DNA of 64,000 nt from Leptidea sinapis (Eukaryota > Arthropoda > Insecta > Lepidoptera > Pieridae), in NCBI RefSeq assembly GCF_905404315.1, contig NC_066281.1, positions 12,118,001 through 12,182,000 of the forward strand, in the 5' to 3' direction. Under the pieces are notes generated by a model that worked only from the letters and a program-made list of their open reading frames with translations, made no database searches and was not told where the DNA came from. Positions within the stretch are counted from its first letter, which is position 1; every line of letters begins with the position of its first letter. Positions 47,946-59,082 of the stretch are shown here, one piece after another. The position numbers and the translations under genes were made by a program.

Positions 47946-48155
47946 TTTTTTTATATGGAATAGGAGGACAAATGAGCGTACGGGTCACCTGTTGTTAAGT
48001 GATCACCGCCGCCCACAATCTCCCGCAACACCAGAGGAATCACAGGAGCGTTGCCGGCCTTTAAGGAAGGTGTACGCGCTTTTTTGAAGGTACCCATGTC
48101 GTATCGTCCCGGAAACACCGCACAAGGAAGCTCATTCCACAGCTTTGTAGTGGAA
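47946..48155 (-). mobile_element. CR1/Jockey-group LINE 3' end
   Basis: From poly-T 'tttttttatatggaatagga' through the 3' UTR to the coding end ('ccgcacaaggaagctcattc'). It is truncated at 'tttgtagtg'. Confidence 0.8.
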
Positions 48156-48889
48156 TATTATATATCTATTGAGTTATTTAAATAATGTGGAATCGAATCG
48201 AGTTACTGTCCATTTTAGGGGTATTTTAATTTCGTAGACTTCTTCTGCTTGTATCAGATTCGTAAGAAGACCTCCAACAGACTGATTGCAATCTTTTTGA
48301 AAATTCGTTCATGTTACCTGCGTTGAATACTAATCTACAATTTATTTCTATTGAACAAGATTTGAGTATAACAGCACCTTAAGAAATAGTAATAGAAACT
48401 AGTAAAAACTGTTATAAATAAACAGAACCCGAAAGTACCTAAGCATCACGTTTTAAAACACTATAGAATGCGCGAAAGACCCCCCGGAGCTTATAAACTG
48501 ACGTACAGTTAAATGGTTGAATGATCAATTCGATACGACAGGTGGGAGTCACGCGTGAGCTTATGCAATTAAGTTTTACCTAGAGTACACGCCACACGAT
48601 GAAAAGTGTAAAAACATAAGTCACTGTTGTGTAGTTTTAAAACGAAAATTGTACAAAACTGGTGAATGATTTTATGTGGACTTCGATTTAAAACACTTAT
48701 TACTAGGGCTGACAACTGTGTTTTCTTAATGGATTATTGTCCTTTTTTTTCTTAACTATAGGTTACATTGATAGAGTATGCTAATACTGTTTTTAGAAAT
48801 AGTGACTTTTTGGCATTTGCCAGCTATACTCATTAACATAACACAAAGAGACCTACTAGCTACTTAAAAATAGCAGAGTTAAAAATAAA

Positions 48890-49085
48890 ATATGGACGCT
48901 AAATGTAACAAATTGGAAGATAGCTATAGGGAAACCCAAGAGACGGTGTGTCAAAAACATACATGCGAGAGCGGGAAAGGAATGGATGAAAATCTGGCTA
49001 GGTTTGGGAAATATGGAGGAACTGAAAAGAGTCCGTATTATATCAACAAGAATTAACTTTACATGGTTATTAGCAGAAAGCTTAA
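48890..49085 (+). mobile_element. LINE C-terminal scrap
   Basis: The plus strand reads IGKPKRRCVKNIHARAGKEW and then MKIWLGLGN. This resembles the RTE-type tail in which a KPKRRW motif is followed by AGKEWM. It is short and diverged. Confidence 0.5.
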
Positions 49086-49586
49086 AATCTAATTTAAACT
49101 AAAAAAATGTAGAGCTGATTCGGAATAGATAAAGCTTTTTTTATTGAGTTAAATATACTGTTTGGTGGTACCAAAATTAAAACACCATTAAATTCAGGCT
49201 TTCCAAACGCAGCCACATTTATTCAGGTCAAAATGTAATGTTAATATGAAAAGCTCGTGAAGGTAAAAAACGTTTTTTAAATTTATATATACGAAACTCT
49301 TTTAATTACTCTGCATTATTTATTGATTCCTCTGAAATCAGTCATACTCTATTTCAGAAAAATTTGGCAACCCTACTCATAATCAGAAGACTGACCCTGA
49401 ATTATTTTTAAACTAAATAACCAAATCTAGATTTAACGAGCGTCACGTCGTAAATGGAATTAAAGATATTTTATGCTTCATATATTTTATGGAGTCGGGT
49501 AAAAGACCGTCTAGCAACCTGAGATTAACCTCAATTATATGCCTTAACTGTAGTCTTAGATGAACGTAATATTTTTTGAAACTCAC

Positions 49587-50874
49587 CTCCATTTCCAGCA
49601 TTGGTTATTGTCACCCAAAAATCGATTGTCTTCTCTGGTCCTAGTTCTTCATAATCCCACTTCTTTTTAACTTTCACAACACCACTTGGTTCAACTGTAA
49701 CCCACGGATTTTCATCCCTTATTTTGAATGTTTCTCGGTCCGTCTCTTTTTCCAGTGTAAATACAGCACGGCCTTCGACCTCGCCGTCAGCTTCAGTGAA
49801 CTCGATTCTCTTCGTTGGTCGTACAGCTCGAGTAACGCGGCGTTTTTCACGGTGAAGTATTGGTAAATCTTTTGTTTCGCGAATAATGAAGTCTAAGAAA
49901 ACCTGAGCTGGTTTACTCTTTCTAGGAGGGGTGCCAGTGTCATGGGCTATTACCAGCACCTCGGCTTCATAACTATCTGGTTCACCAGCTAATATTAACT
50001 CTCCTGTTTGAGGCACTATTACAACCAAGTTCGAAGGTGTCTTCAAAGAGTAGTAAACACGATCACCATCTGCATCATTTGCGTGAACTTTTCCAATATT
50101 AGTAAATCTTTTCCACTGTGCGGTGCCGTTATTAACATTTGTGTCAAAAGTTCCATTCACAGCAAAGTAATAAATATATTGTTCAAATAAAGGTTCATGG
50201 TCATTTTCATTCATCACGTTAATTATTATTGGTAAGTTCGCTTTACTTGCTCCATGCAAATCTGTTGCTTGGACAACAATGTTAAAGGTTTTCATTTTTT
50301 CTGCGTCCAAAGATTGAAGTGCAACAATTTCTACATCACCCTCAGTTACAACTGATTTAACATCACCACCATGCTGGTAAGTCTTTTCTCGTAATGCAAA
50401 TACTGAATCCTTATTACCCTTGACAATTTTATAAGCAATTGGGCCAACGTTTATCAGCGCTGTAGCTCTTATAGGCGGAAGATCAACAACGGTGCCAGGT
50501 TGTGCATTTTCTGGTATCTCTCCTTGTAACCCATTCACAGTAGCAAAATTTAGCATGGACTTTCGATCCATCACCAAAAGATGCAGCGAATGCGCCGAAC
50601 TGCTGTATGGCGTCTGTTCCAGTACAGCAAGGTTCAGCGGCCGATCGACAAGGGGTGTTAGATCAGATGTCGTCATTAAGAGGCCATCGTTTAGTAATGT
50701 GAAGTATGATGTGAGTTCTGGTTCGAGAAGGGTATAGCGGGAGTGGTTCCCAACAAAATGTCGAACTGCATGCCCGGGTCGTACATCGTGTGGCAAGAGG
50801 ATAAGCGCGCTCGATTCAAGCACTATATAGACGAAACAGAGCAGCGCTCCTCTCGCCAGCACTGAGTGCGCCAT
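49587..50874 (-). CDS. CadN: Neural-cadherin-like protein (CadN), first coding exon
   Basis: Cadherins are calcium-dependent adhesion receptors of the plasma membrane. This exon encodes the N-terminal 429 residues plus one base. The start is the ATG at 50874, which has an in-frame TAA two codons upstream and a hydrophobic signal peptide (about residues 8-27). Cadherin repeats span about 117-230 (ending NVMNENDHEPLF) and 231-340 (DADGDRVYYSL motif). A third unit starts near 352 with RPTKRIEFTEADG and contains KKKWDYEELGPEKTIDFWVT, which I recognise as insect neural cadherin. A furin-like REKR lies at 342-345. Possible N-glycosylation sites are at 43, 240 and 249. The exon ends GGAG before donor GTGAGT (49586-49581), phase 1. 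An acceptor 'tttgttcgtag' ends at 50913, so 50875-50912 would be 5' UTR. Another cadherin of the same subfamily is the main alternative. Confidence 0.82.
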
Positions 50875-50912
50875 AGCTTAATTAGCTATTGCACTTATCC
50901 CAACATTTCCTC

Positions 50913-52300
50913 CTACGAACAAATGAAATAAAATGTATTTAATCATAGTTATATCGCGAAAATATGGTAAATTACATAGGAAATATACTTAATGTTATTG
51001 TTTGTTTCATTTAGCACACAATGATTCATATTAAAAACGATTTAAGATCGAAGAAACATAGACCAAGTGGCCGCGACGAACGAACGAATTTCTAAAAAAA
51101 TTATAGAGACCGCAAAACAGTCTTTATAGTTTATTCCGCTTCAGAAAAATAAAAAAGACGTATTAATAAGAATGAATTTTTAAGACGTTGGCCCTACTAC
51201 GGAACTAAGCTTTAGTTGTAAAATGATAAAGGCATTCGCGCGTCTAAATTATAATTTACCTACTCCACATTTTGCAATTATAAATTACTTAAGGGCACAA
51301 CGCAGTGTATCTATCTTTAAATGATCATATTTTATATGTAATTATATCATCAGTTAGTACCTAATATATGCCTATACCATTACAGGCACTTCTATACACC
51401 TACAAAGCTCGTATAATTCAGATAGTTATTAATTTGTAGGATGTTGATACAGACCGTAAGAAAATTTAATGTGTGTAGGTATAGCTATGCACAAGAAATG
51501 TCTGTAAGCATGGAATGGGCATGAATTCATGAAAGCCCAACTAATGTTCAGCGTAGGGCGGCACACATGCAGAACTTTATTTAGGCGGCCACTAGCATCG
51601 CCGGCGTCTCGCCGCTCGCGAGCTGTCGTGGCTGCCGCCGATCAATAACCCGCGCCGCCGCGCGAGCAAATTTCAACTGTATGTACCTACTCATTTAACG
51701 ACACACCATCAAATATTTAAGAGCACATTTTACAAAAAATCTTCAAGTTTAAAATTGTATCTCAGATTCGATATTGACGTTGTAAAATAATATTATCAAT
51801 TTATAATAAATAGCTATTATTTACACTAAAAACTTTTTCAAATAATTTTATACAAATGAAACCCATACACTTTATTCACTGCTATTCATCCGAATTAATT
51901 ATTTTAATCACTAAAGTATTAAAATCACTCGTTCGTTACATAAAAAATTAAATAGAACTATTATATTATGTGCTAAATGTAAACAAACAGAAAACATATA
52001 AATAATCGATTATTTATTAAGCCGTAAATTGTTTCATTTAAATAATGAGCACTAAAAACACACGTGGTTCATAAGATACATACATGTAAAAGAATATTTG
52101 TAAAATAAATCGTAATCGTTCCCGAGAGCGACAATACAGACACGCGCGGATGTCAGAATGCGACTGGCTTGGAATTTGGACGTTAGCGCGCGCGCGTATC
52201 GAGCGCACTACGCCCGAGCCGTGACATACCACCCCCGCCATTTTGCAACCCCTACACGCTCAGCAGTCAGTCTATAGAAAAAGCGGGCGTTGGAGATTGA
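50913..52300 (-). promoter_or_regulatory. CadN upstream region with two GC-rich patches
   Basis: Two GC-rich patches stand out: about 51585-51670 (many CG dinucleotides, 'gccgccgatcaataacccgc') and about 52130-52290 ('gcgcgcgcgtatcgagcgca', then 'ccacccccgccattttgc'). They lie 0.7 and 1.3 kb upstream of the coding exon's predicted acceptor. They may be untranslated first exon(s) or the promoter. I found no clear donor or initiator, so this is inference from composition and position. Confidence 0.35.
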
Positions 52301-52479
52301 TACGAGCACGGAGCAAAGTTCTATACTTTATAGAATTTAACAATACCTAAGTTAACACAATGCCACTGTTTAAATAGAATGTTTCGACTTCTTGATTGGA
52401 TTATATTGTATCTAACCCAACAAAACGTTGTATTGCCAAAGTAGGCAATTTAAAAAAAAAACAATAATTAAAATTTTTG

Positions 52480-52865
52480 GGTTATAAAAAATTGATGTAC
52501 AATGGGTATAGACTCAGACCTACCAAATATATCGTACTACAATTATTATTGTATTCGATTAACATTTTGCAACCCTATAGCTGTTTTGTGGATGGAACAG
52601 AATAATATAAAAATCGCGATACAAAAATTATAGTAGATCGTCGAAGGGCGTAAATTTGAATTTCTGTGTATTTTTAAAAATAAAACAATTGGCAAAAAAA
52701 TAAAAAATATATATTTTGGGGTCACCCTTATCATTTAGGGGTATGAAAATGATCGATCGATGTTGGCTGATTCTCAGACCTACCCGATATGCACACAAAA
52801 TTACATACAAATCGGTTCAGCCATTTCGGAGGAGTCAAACACCGGGACACGAGAATTTTATATAT
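52480..52865 (+). repeat. Unclassified dispersed repeat, partner of 11938-12140
   Basis: It shares 'gctgattctcagacctaccc', 'atgcacacaaaatta' and 'aatcggttcagccatttcgg', ending 'gaattttatatattagat'. A degraded second piece of the same family lies just upstream at 52440-52530. Confidence 0.6.
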
Positions 52866-53088
52866 TAGATTGTATTGACACACTCTTTACACAATTTTCT
52901 TGCCCCAAACTAGACATAGCATGGGTACAAGACAACGATATACTATTTAATACAATATACCTACTCGAAACTCTCGGAAACAAACATTCATATTCATCAT
53001 ATAAATGATTGCCACCTACCGGGATTCGAACCCGGGACCTCTAGCTCGGTAGGCAGGGTCACTTACCACTGGGCTATAGGGGTCGTCT
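52866..53088 (-). mobile_element. tRNA-derived SINE, reverse copy
   Basis: The right end holds the tRNA-like head in reverse (B box GGTTCGAATCC; A-box side 'ccactgggctatagg'). The body 'gacacactctttacacaatt' abuts the preceding repeat. Same family as 20209-20495. Confidence 0.8.
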
Positions 53089-53374
53089 ATGGATATTATT
53101 ATTGTACTTATTTTTTTTTTCTTTTACACTTTGTTATGCATATCTGAAATCGGACTTTCGGAAATCTGGACTTTTAGCACAGTAGGTAGACATATGTATC
53201 TTTTAGTCCGTCTATTGACAATTTCAAAAAGCCAAAGCACGAACACCGCGATAATTGGTTTTATTAAAGTGTTCCGAAGCCTTGGTGCACCTTCCGGCGT
53301 CATCTCCAGTTCAGATTAAAAGGGTGGTTGAACTATGATTTGAATCCCTTCAATTTTTCTCTTTAAATATATAT

Positions 53375-53672
53375 TTTTTTTTTATGATAATAAGGGACGA
53401 GACGAGCAGGACGTTCAGCCGATGGTAATTGATACGCCATGCCCATTACAATGCAGTGCCAATCACAAAAAACCCAAAAATTCTGAGCGGCACTACAATT
53501 GCGCTCGTCACCTTGAGACATAAGATGTTAAGCCTCATTTGCCCAGTAATTACACTAGTTACGGCGCCCTTCCGACCGAAACACAGTAATGCTTACACGT
53601 TACTGCTTCACGGCAGAAATAGGCGCCGTTGTGGTACCCATAACCTAGCCGGCTTCCTGTGCAAAAGAGCCT
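53375..53672 (-). repeat. HP repeat, near full length
   Basis: Reverse orientation, from 'tttttttatgataataaggg' to 'ggcttcctgtgcaaaagagc'. It retains a long open frame reading SGTTIALVTLRHKMLSLICP, then RPKHSNAYTLLLHGRNRRRC, on the plus strand (antisense to the element). Confidence 0.85.
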
Positions 53673-53689
53673 GGTAATATAATATAATA

Positions 53690-53840
53690 TAATCTGGTCG
53701 CAATTCAAATAAATTTAATTCAATGAGGCTTAAACTAAGCACATTTGAATCGTCATTAATAATATTTAAGTACGTAATTTGAATTTCTGAATCGGAGAAA
53801 GTAGAGCTCTTCAGAAGAACGTACAAGAAACTCAACGGCC
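53690..53840 (-). repeat. Possible LINE 3'-end relic
   Basis: 'caattcaaataaatttaatt' followed by 'agaagaacgtacaagaaact', reminiscent of the LINE 3' UTR relics at 20.6 and 31.9 kb but strongly diverged. The next kilobase (53841-54770) shows nothing recognisable apart from a GC-richer patch at 53960-54060. Confidence 0.35.
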
Positions 53841-54774
53841 ATCAATTCATCACTTGTGTAAGGATGCATCGTGAACGTGATTAGTCGTGATTACTGTCAG
53901 GATTCTTGGCATCCAACAACTACAATGATTTATTAACTTTAACATGCCGACCTGGTATCACATAAGCAGCACCCGTTCACGAGTTGACGCGTGGACCAGC
54001 ATCATTCCCTTCGCACATATTTGAGGGAAGGGGAAGACCCGGCACACGATGCTGCCGCAAGCAATGCCATTTAAGTGAGCATGACGACCTGTGCTATGTA
54101 TACCTACGCATGTTAATAATTAATGCTCTCAAAGCCCACAAATGATTCTGTATTTTCCAATTACAGTGGATATATAAACCGAAAGCATATTTTCTATTCA
54201 TGTTACATTCATAAGATATGAAGAATTATAATTAGATGGACCACGAGCATCTATTTTCCATACTTCTTTATCCTCTATATATTTTTAATCGTATAAGAAT
54301 GCTTTTTTAAATTGGCGAATCTTTTTATTTTTTTTTACTTACCCCTAAGAAAATTTAAAATTTTCAAGTAAAATTTTAGGTAAGTTTTGAAGCTCTGGTT
54401 TTACCCAGCTATGCAAAAATGAAATTCTCACCAGATCTCGACGTTCTGAGTTCCTAGGAAGCTTCCCTAACTAATCTCGCGGTGTCGCTATGTCTGTATG
54501 TATGTGTGTGTGTTTGAAAACCTCCAAACTTTTGAAAAGTTTGACCGATTTCATCGCGGTTGGCGGTATTCAGTTACAGTATACGCAGTTTTTTAATCCT
54601 CATATAGGATCTTTATGTTTGAATTGATCGAACTAGGAATTTCGGAGTAATTCGGAAAAAATACTAGCATTCACAAGCTATTGCAGTTTGAAATTTCAAT
54701 AAATAGTGTTATATATTTATATAACTTTTGTCAGACTTTTAGGATCGAAGAGCCCAAAAGCATAGAACAGCTAA

Positions 54775-55430
54775 CTTTGTAACCGACTTCAAAAAAGGAT
54801 GAGGTTCTCAATTCGTCGGTATGTTCTTTTTTTTATGTTGTTACCTCAAAACTTTCGACTGGGTGAACCGATTTTGATAATTCTTATTTATTTGAAATCT
54901 GGTGCTTCCCGTGTGGTCCCTGGTCATTTAATTTGGTCCAGATCTGACTGTGGCATCCATGAGAAAACATGAGAATAAATTTGCTATACATATGTGGATG
55001 ATAAATTTACGAATAACTCAATATCGCGCCAACCGATTTCGATGATTCTTTTTTTATTGGAAAAGATATACTTCAAAGGTAGTTTGGGTGGGTTCTGATT
55101 ATGGAATCTATGACAAAGTAACGGAACTCTTCGATTCTTAGGAGCAAATTAACGATACTCGGCCGAATATTTTTATGCTATTAGGATATTTAAGCCAGCT
55201 ACCATAACATAGTTATGGTCAAGTAATTGTCGTAGTCGAATATGATGATCATGACAATGGGACTCCCTAACGACTTACAGTAAGGGTGCGATCTGTGGCA
55301 GAATTAACTGTCTGTAATCAAATTGCAAAGCGCTTACGTTACACATATTAAGACAAATTGTTAGTTAGTGTACATCAAATTCACTAAAAATAAAAAATTT
55401 GCAAAAAAACAACCGACTTCAAAAACACTA
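54775..55430 (+). repeat. Unclassified 'accgacttcaaaaa' dispersed repeat
   Basis: It begins 'gtaaccgacttcaaaaaagg' and ends 'aaccgacttcaaaaac'. Inside are two related blocks, 'gtgaaccgattttgataatt' and 'gccaaccgatttcgatgatt'. The type is common in Lepidoptera. No coding sequence and unknown class. Confidence 0.55.
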
Positions 55431-55782
55431 TTCCAGAGCAATTGATATAATATGCACTAAGAAGTAATAATTGCGTATTTTTATACAATCTAATTAATTA
55501 ATCTAATTCTTGTTACGATTATTGTAATTTTTTATAGATCAAGTTCGGTTGTCGATGGCTACAGCGAGAGTTAAAAAACTTTCAATATATGCTCTCTTGG
55601 AACACCAAAGGAATCACAAAATACTGCATCGCCAACTTAAACATAAAATGATGTGGTTAACTAGCTTTTGAGAAGGTACGCACTTTATATCCAGTAAATG
55701 GAAACGTCGCTTCGGCCTGACAAATTGGTAAAACTTAAAAATGAAAAAAAAAGAGTTGGGTGGAGACTTAGCCTTTACACAT

Positions 55783-55980
55783 TACTTACGTAAAATTTTG
55801 CTGAGTGTTATAAAATGCGAATTTGACTTTGCATTGGGCTTTCTAAACGTGAGCCCAGCATAATTTAATCTGTCAAATGACTATAACAACGAAATCAATG
55901 ATTTTGCTATGCTTATACTCAGCTTAGTTTTACGTAAGTAAAGTCTAAGTACGCTCTATAGATCTCAGCCTTAGGATCGG
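55783..55980 (+). mobile_element. Foldback MITE, uninterrupted relative of 1828-2607
   Basis: The arms 'acttacgtaaaattttgctg' and 'cagcttagttttacgtaagt' mirror each other, and 'gatctcagcc' closes the right side. It lacks the LINE seen in the 1.8-kb copy. Confidence 0.65.
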
Positions 55981-56218
55981 TCATTGAAATTTTTCTATTT
56001 TCCTAGCTCTCTCTTGTCATACACACGCACACAGCGTTGCCTGATAGTACCAACCTCTCGTAAGCTTTTGCGAGACGAACATCTTGGATTACAAAAATAA
56101 CCCCAAAATCGATCTGCTACCCCGACAACCTTAGAATCTGTAGATTAAGCGCACAGCTGATGCGTCCTTCATGGCTGACATCCTTTCGGCAAATGATTTA
56201 CTACCATCTGTCGGACAA

Positions 56219-56432
56219 GACTGCTAGATTATGGTTACAACAACGGCGCATTCTTCTGCCGTGAGATGTAATGTGTAAACATTATTGTGTCTCGGTCTGA
56301 AGAGCGCCGAAGCTAGTGAAATCACTAGGCAAATGAGACTCAACATCTCATGTACCAAATTGACAAGCACAATTATAGTGCCGCTCAGAATTTTTGGGTT
56401 TGTCAAGAATCCCGAGTGGCACTGCATTGTAT
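56219..56432 (+). repeat. HP repeat, left half (split element)
   Basis: Head side 'ctagattatggttacaacaa' to 'gagtggcactgcatt'. Positions 56275-56432 are repeated with a few differences at 57120-57277. Confidence 0.85.
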
Positions 56433-56439
56433 GCAGTGC

Positions 56440-57119
56440 TATTATGCTACCAAAGTCACCGACATTGGTTCCCTACGGATCTCCTCATTTCTGATTCGAT
56501 TTCGCAGGGAAACTCCGAGCATTGCCCTCTCCAGCCTCTTCCCTCTGCGCGACCATGAGCTTTCTCATAAGGTCACGTTATAGTTAGCGACCACGTCTGC
56601 GTACCGTAAGTCATCACTGGCAACACACACGGGTTGAAACTTTCGTCTTCAGACACGGTGGTATTTGGGACGAGAAGATTTTATGGAGCTTCCCGAACGC
56701 TGACAATCCGAGTTGGATTCGACGAGTGACGTCTTTCGCGAAATTGGACCTGCCTAACTGGATTATCTGCCCGAGGTTGAGGTACTCGTCGACAATTTCG
56801 AGAGTACAGATCCCAATTGTTATGGGAGTAGGTGCGACTTGGACATTTGACATGATCTTCGTCTTGTCCATGTTCATTTTTAAACCTACTCCTTGGGCTG
56901 TATTGAGGCCAACGAGCATATGGCTTAAGTCTCACATGGTCTCTGCCATGTTTACGATATCGTTTGCGAATCGAAGCTGTTGATGCCCAGTCCGTTCCAG
57001 TCCAGAAGCTTAAAGATATCTTCCAACGCAGCAGTGAACAGCTTCGGCGATGTGACATCGCCTTGTCTGACTCCCCGCTGCAGTCGGATAGGCTTCGAGA
57101 TCTGATCCTCTAGACGAAA
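56440..57119 (-). mobile_element. RTE-group LINE fragment inside an HP repeat
   Basis: Minus-strand pieces in two frames read LQRGVRQGDVTSPKLFTAAL, then DIFKLLDWNGLGIN, then GLKMNMDKTKIMSN, then GRSNFAKDVTRRIQLGLSAF and GKLHKIF. This is the palm-to-thumb part of an RTE-type reverse transcriptase. The expected YADD-type region falls at the frame break near 56950. It is truncated at both ends and frameshifted, so inactive. Confidence 0.8.
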
Positions 57120-57350
57120 GTAAACATTATTGTGTCTCGGTCTGAAGAGCGCCGAAGCTAGTGAAATCACTAGGCAAATGAGACTTAACATCTTATTTCT
57201 CAAATTGACAAGCACAATTGTAGTGCCGCTCAGAATTTTTGGGTTTGTCAAGAATCCCGAGCGGCACTGCATTCTAATGGGCACGGCCGCGGCGTATCAA
57301 TTACCATCAGCTGAACGTCCAGCTCGTATCGTCCCTTATTGTCATTTAAA
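57120..57350 (+). repeat. HP repeat, right half (split element)
   Basis: It begins mid-element at 'taaacattattgtgtctcgg' and continues to the HP tail 'cgtatcgtcccttattgtca' and an A-run. It shares diagnostic variants with 56275-56432 ('gaagagcgccgaagc', 'caaattgacaagcaca') not seen in other HP copies. Confidence 0.85.
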
Positions 57351-57377
57351 AAAAATTTGCTCATAAAGTAACATAAA

Positions 57378-57995
57378 TAGATCTTCGAAACACTCCCCGT
57401 GATAATGCCGTAAAAGACACATAATGAAGCCAAGTCTCTAGGCAACGCCAAGTTATCCAGCCGTTCGCACAGTACTGGGTGCCCGACAATTTGAGCTACT
57501 CTGCGTTGCACGTGGTCAAATGGATCAAGCTGATACTGGGGTGCGCCAGACCAGGGATAACAGCAATACTCCATATGTGGCCGGACCTGCGCGTTGTAGA
57601 GCGCAAGAATGAGGGCCAGCTTGAAGTATTGCCGTGCTCAATTTATGACGCCCAGCTTTTTCGAAGCCAATTTGGGTTTACATTCCAGGTGGCCACGGAA
57701 TTGGCAATCGCTCGAGGTTTCGAGAATGTCGTTTAATATCGGAATACCCAGTATTCCGATATTAAACGACGCTTTAAGGGAAGTGTTGTCGAAAAGCAAA
57801 TGAGGTTCTTTTAGTGGTAATCGCGCAAACTTGAGTCTTCAGGAGGGGTTAAAATGGACAAGGTTAAATTTACCCCAATCCGCGATCATCTCGAGAGAGG
57901 ACTCGATAGAAGACACAAGTTTCTCCCGGCACTGGTCACGCATTCACGGGCTTCGGGTTCGAGCATTAACCGTCGACAACGACTTGTATACGACC
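57378..57995 (-). mobile_element. CR1/Jockey-group LINE, copy B, decayed
   Basis: Reverse-strand match to copy A (58491-61200) over the C-terminal ORF, with SGAPQYQLDPFDHVQRRVAQ and then IVGHPVLCERLDNLALPRDL. It continues into the reverse-transcriptase region. It carries a 20-bp perfect inverted duplication (57728-57770) absent from copy A. About 145 bp are deleted at 57935/57942 relative to copy A. The 3' tail is missing. Stops and frameshifts make it inactive. Confidence 0.8.
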
Positions 57996-58046
57996 ATGGC
58001 GAAGCCATACTGTCGGTCGTTTATCAACTGGTGACCTTCTAGGTCA

Positions 58047-58283
58047 CTAGGGAAGTCTTAAGTCATCTTTTAAATTACGCGACATGGTTTTAGATGCTAT
58101 CTTCATATCCCAAGATAAAATCTTTTGCTTTCGGACAGGAGTTCTTCGAATTCTGTCCCTTGTTGCTTTGACCACATTTTTCGTACGAACACTACGTGGA
58201 AGGACAGGTCTTTTTCTGTCACAAACAGAAGAGGTCTTATTATACCTATTAATAGCCCGGTACACAAAAACTAATACCAAGCA
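58047..58283 (-). pseudogene. Mariner-family transposase N-terminal remnant
   Basis: The minus strand reads CDRKRPVLPRSVRTKNVVKA, then TRDRIRRTPVRKQKILSWDM, then KIASKTMSRNLKDDL. This resembles the linker and second helix-turn-helix of mariner/Tc1-type transposases (a VRT..VVKA..RIRRNP..KQ..A..M.IS..TMSRI pattern). Only the DNA-binding part remains. The catalytic DDE/D domain and terminal repeats were not seen, so this is a dead fragment lodged between two LINE copies. Confidence 0.6.
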
Positions 58284-59082
58284 TATAGAGAGTTTTACAA
58301 ATTGAATTTGGCTCCATACCTACTTTGTATAATGCAATCACAGCGATTCAGTTCTCTTTAACACTCCATTTTAATATCGCAAAATATTGTGCAATGTATT
58401 GTCGCCAATATGAGAAAACTTAATGAACAATCACATAAAAATTACAGATTCTAAATTAAAATGTAATATTTTGTTTATTTTTAACAGTATTTTTTTATGA
58501 AATAGGAGGACAAACGAGCGTACGTCACCTGGTGTTAAGTGATCACCGCCGCCCACATTCTCTTGCAACACCAAAGGAATCACAAGAGCGTTGCCGGCCT
58601 TTAAGGAAGGTGTACGCGCTTTTTTTGAAGGTACCCATGTCGCATCGTCCCGGAAACACCGCACAAGGAAGCTCATTCCACAGCTTAGTAGTACGAGGAA
58701 GAAAGCTCCTTGAAAACCGCACTGTGGAGGACCGCCACACATCCAGATGGTGGGGATGATATCCTAATTTGTGGCGTGTCGTGCGAAGGTGGAATTCGGC
58801 GGCAGGAATCACGTTAAACAGCTCTTCGGAACACTCCCGTGATAAATACGATAGAAGACACACAATGAAGCGACGTCTCTACGCAGCGCCAAGAGATCCA
58901 GCCGTTTACAGAGCACTGAGTCCCCGACAATTCGAGCTGCTCTACGTTGCACGCGGTCAAATGGATCGAGCAGATACTGGGGTGCGCCAGACCAGAGATG
59001 ACAGCAATACTCCATGTGTGGCCGGACCTGCGCTTTGTAGAGTGCTAGAATGTGGGCCGGCTTGAAGTATTGCCGTGCTCTA

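Noticed and set aside
49531..49586. Last 18 codons of the cadherin open frame as coding
   Set aside because: They lie beyond a GTGAGT donor and lose cadherin character (EFQKILRSSK), so they are read as intron.
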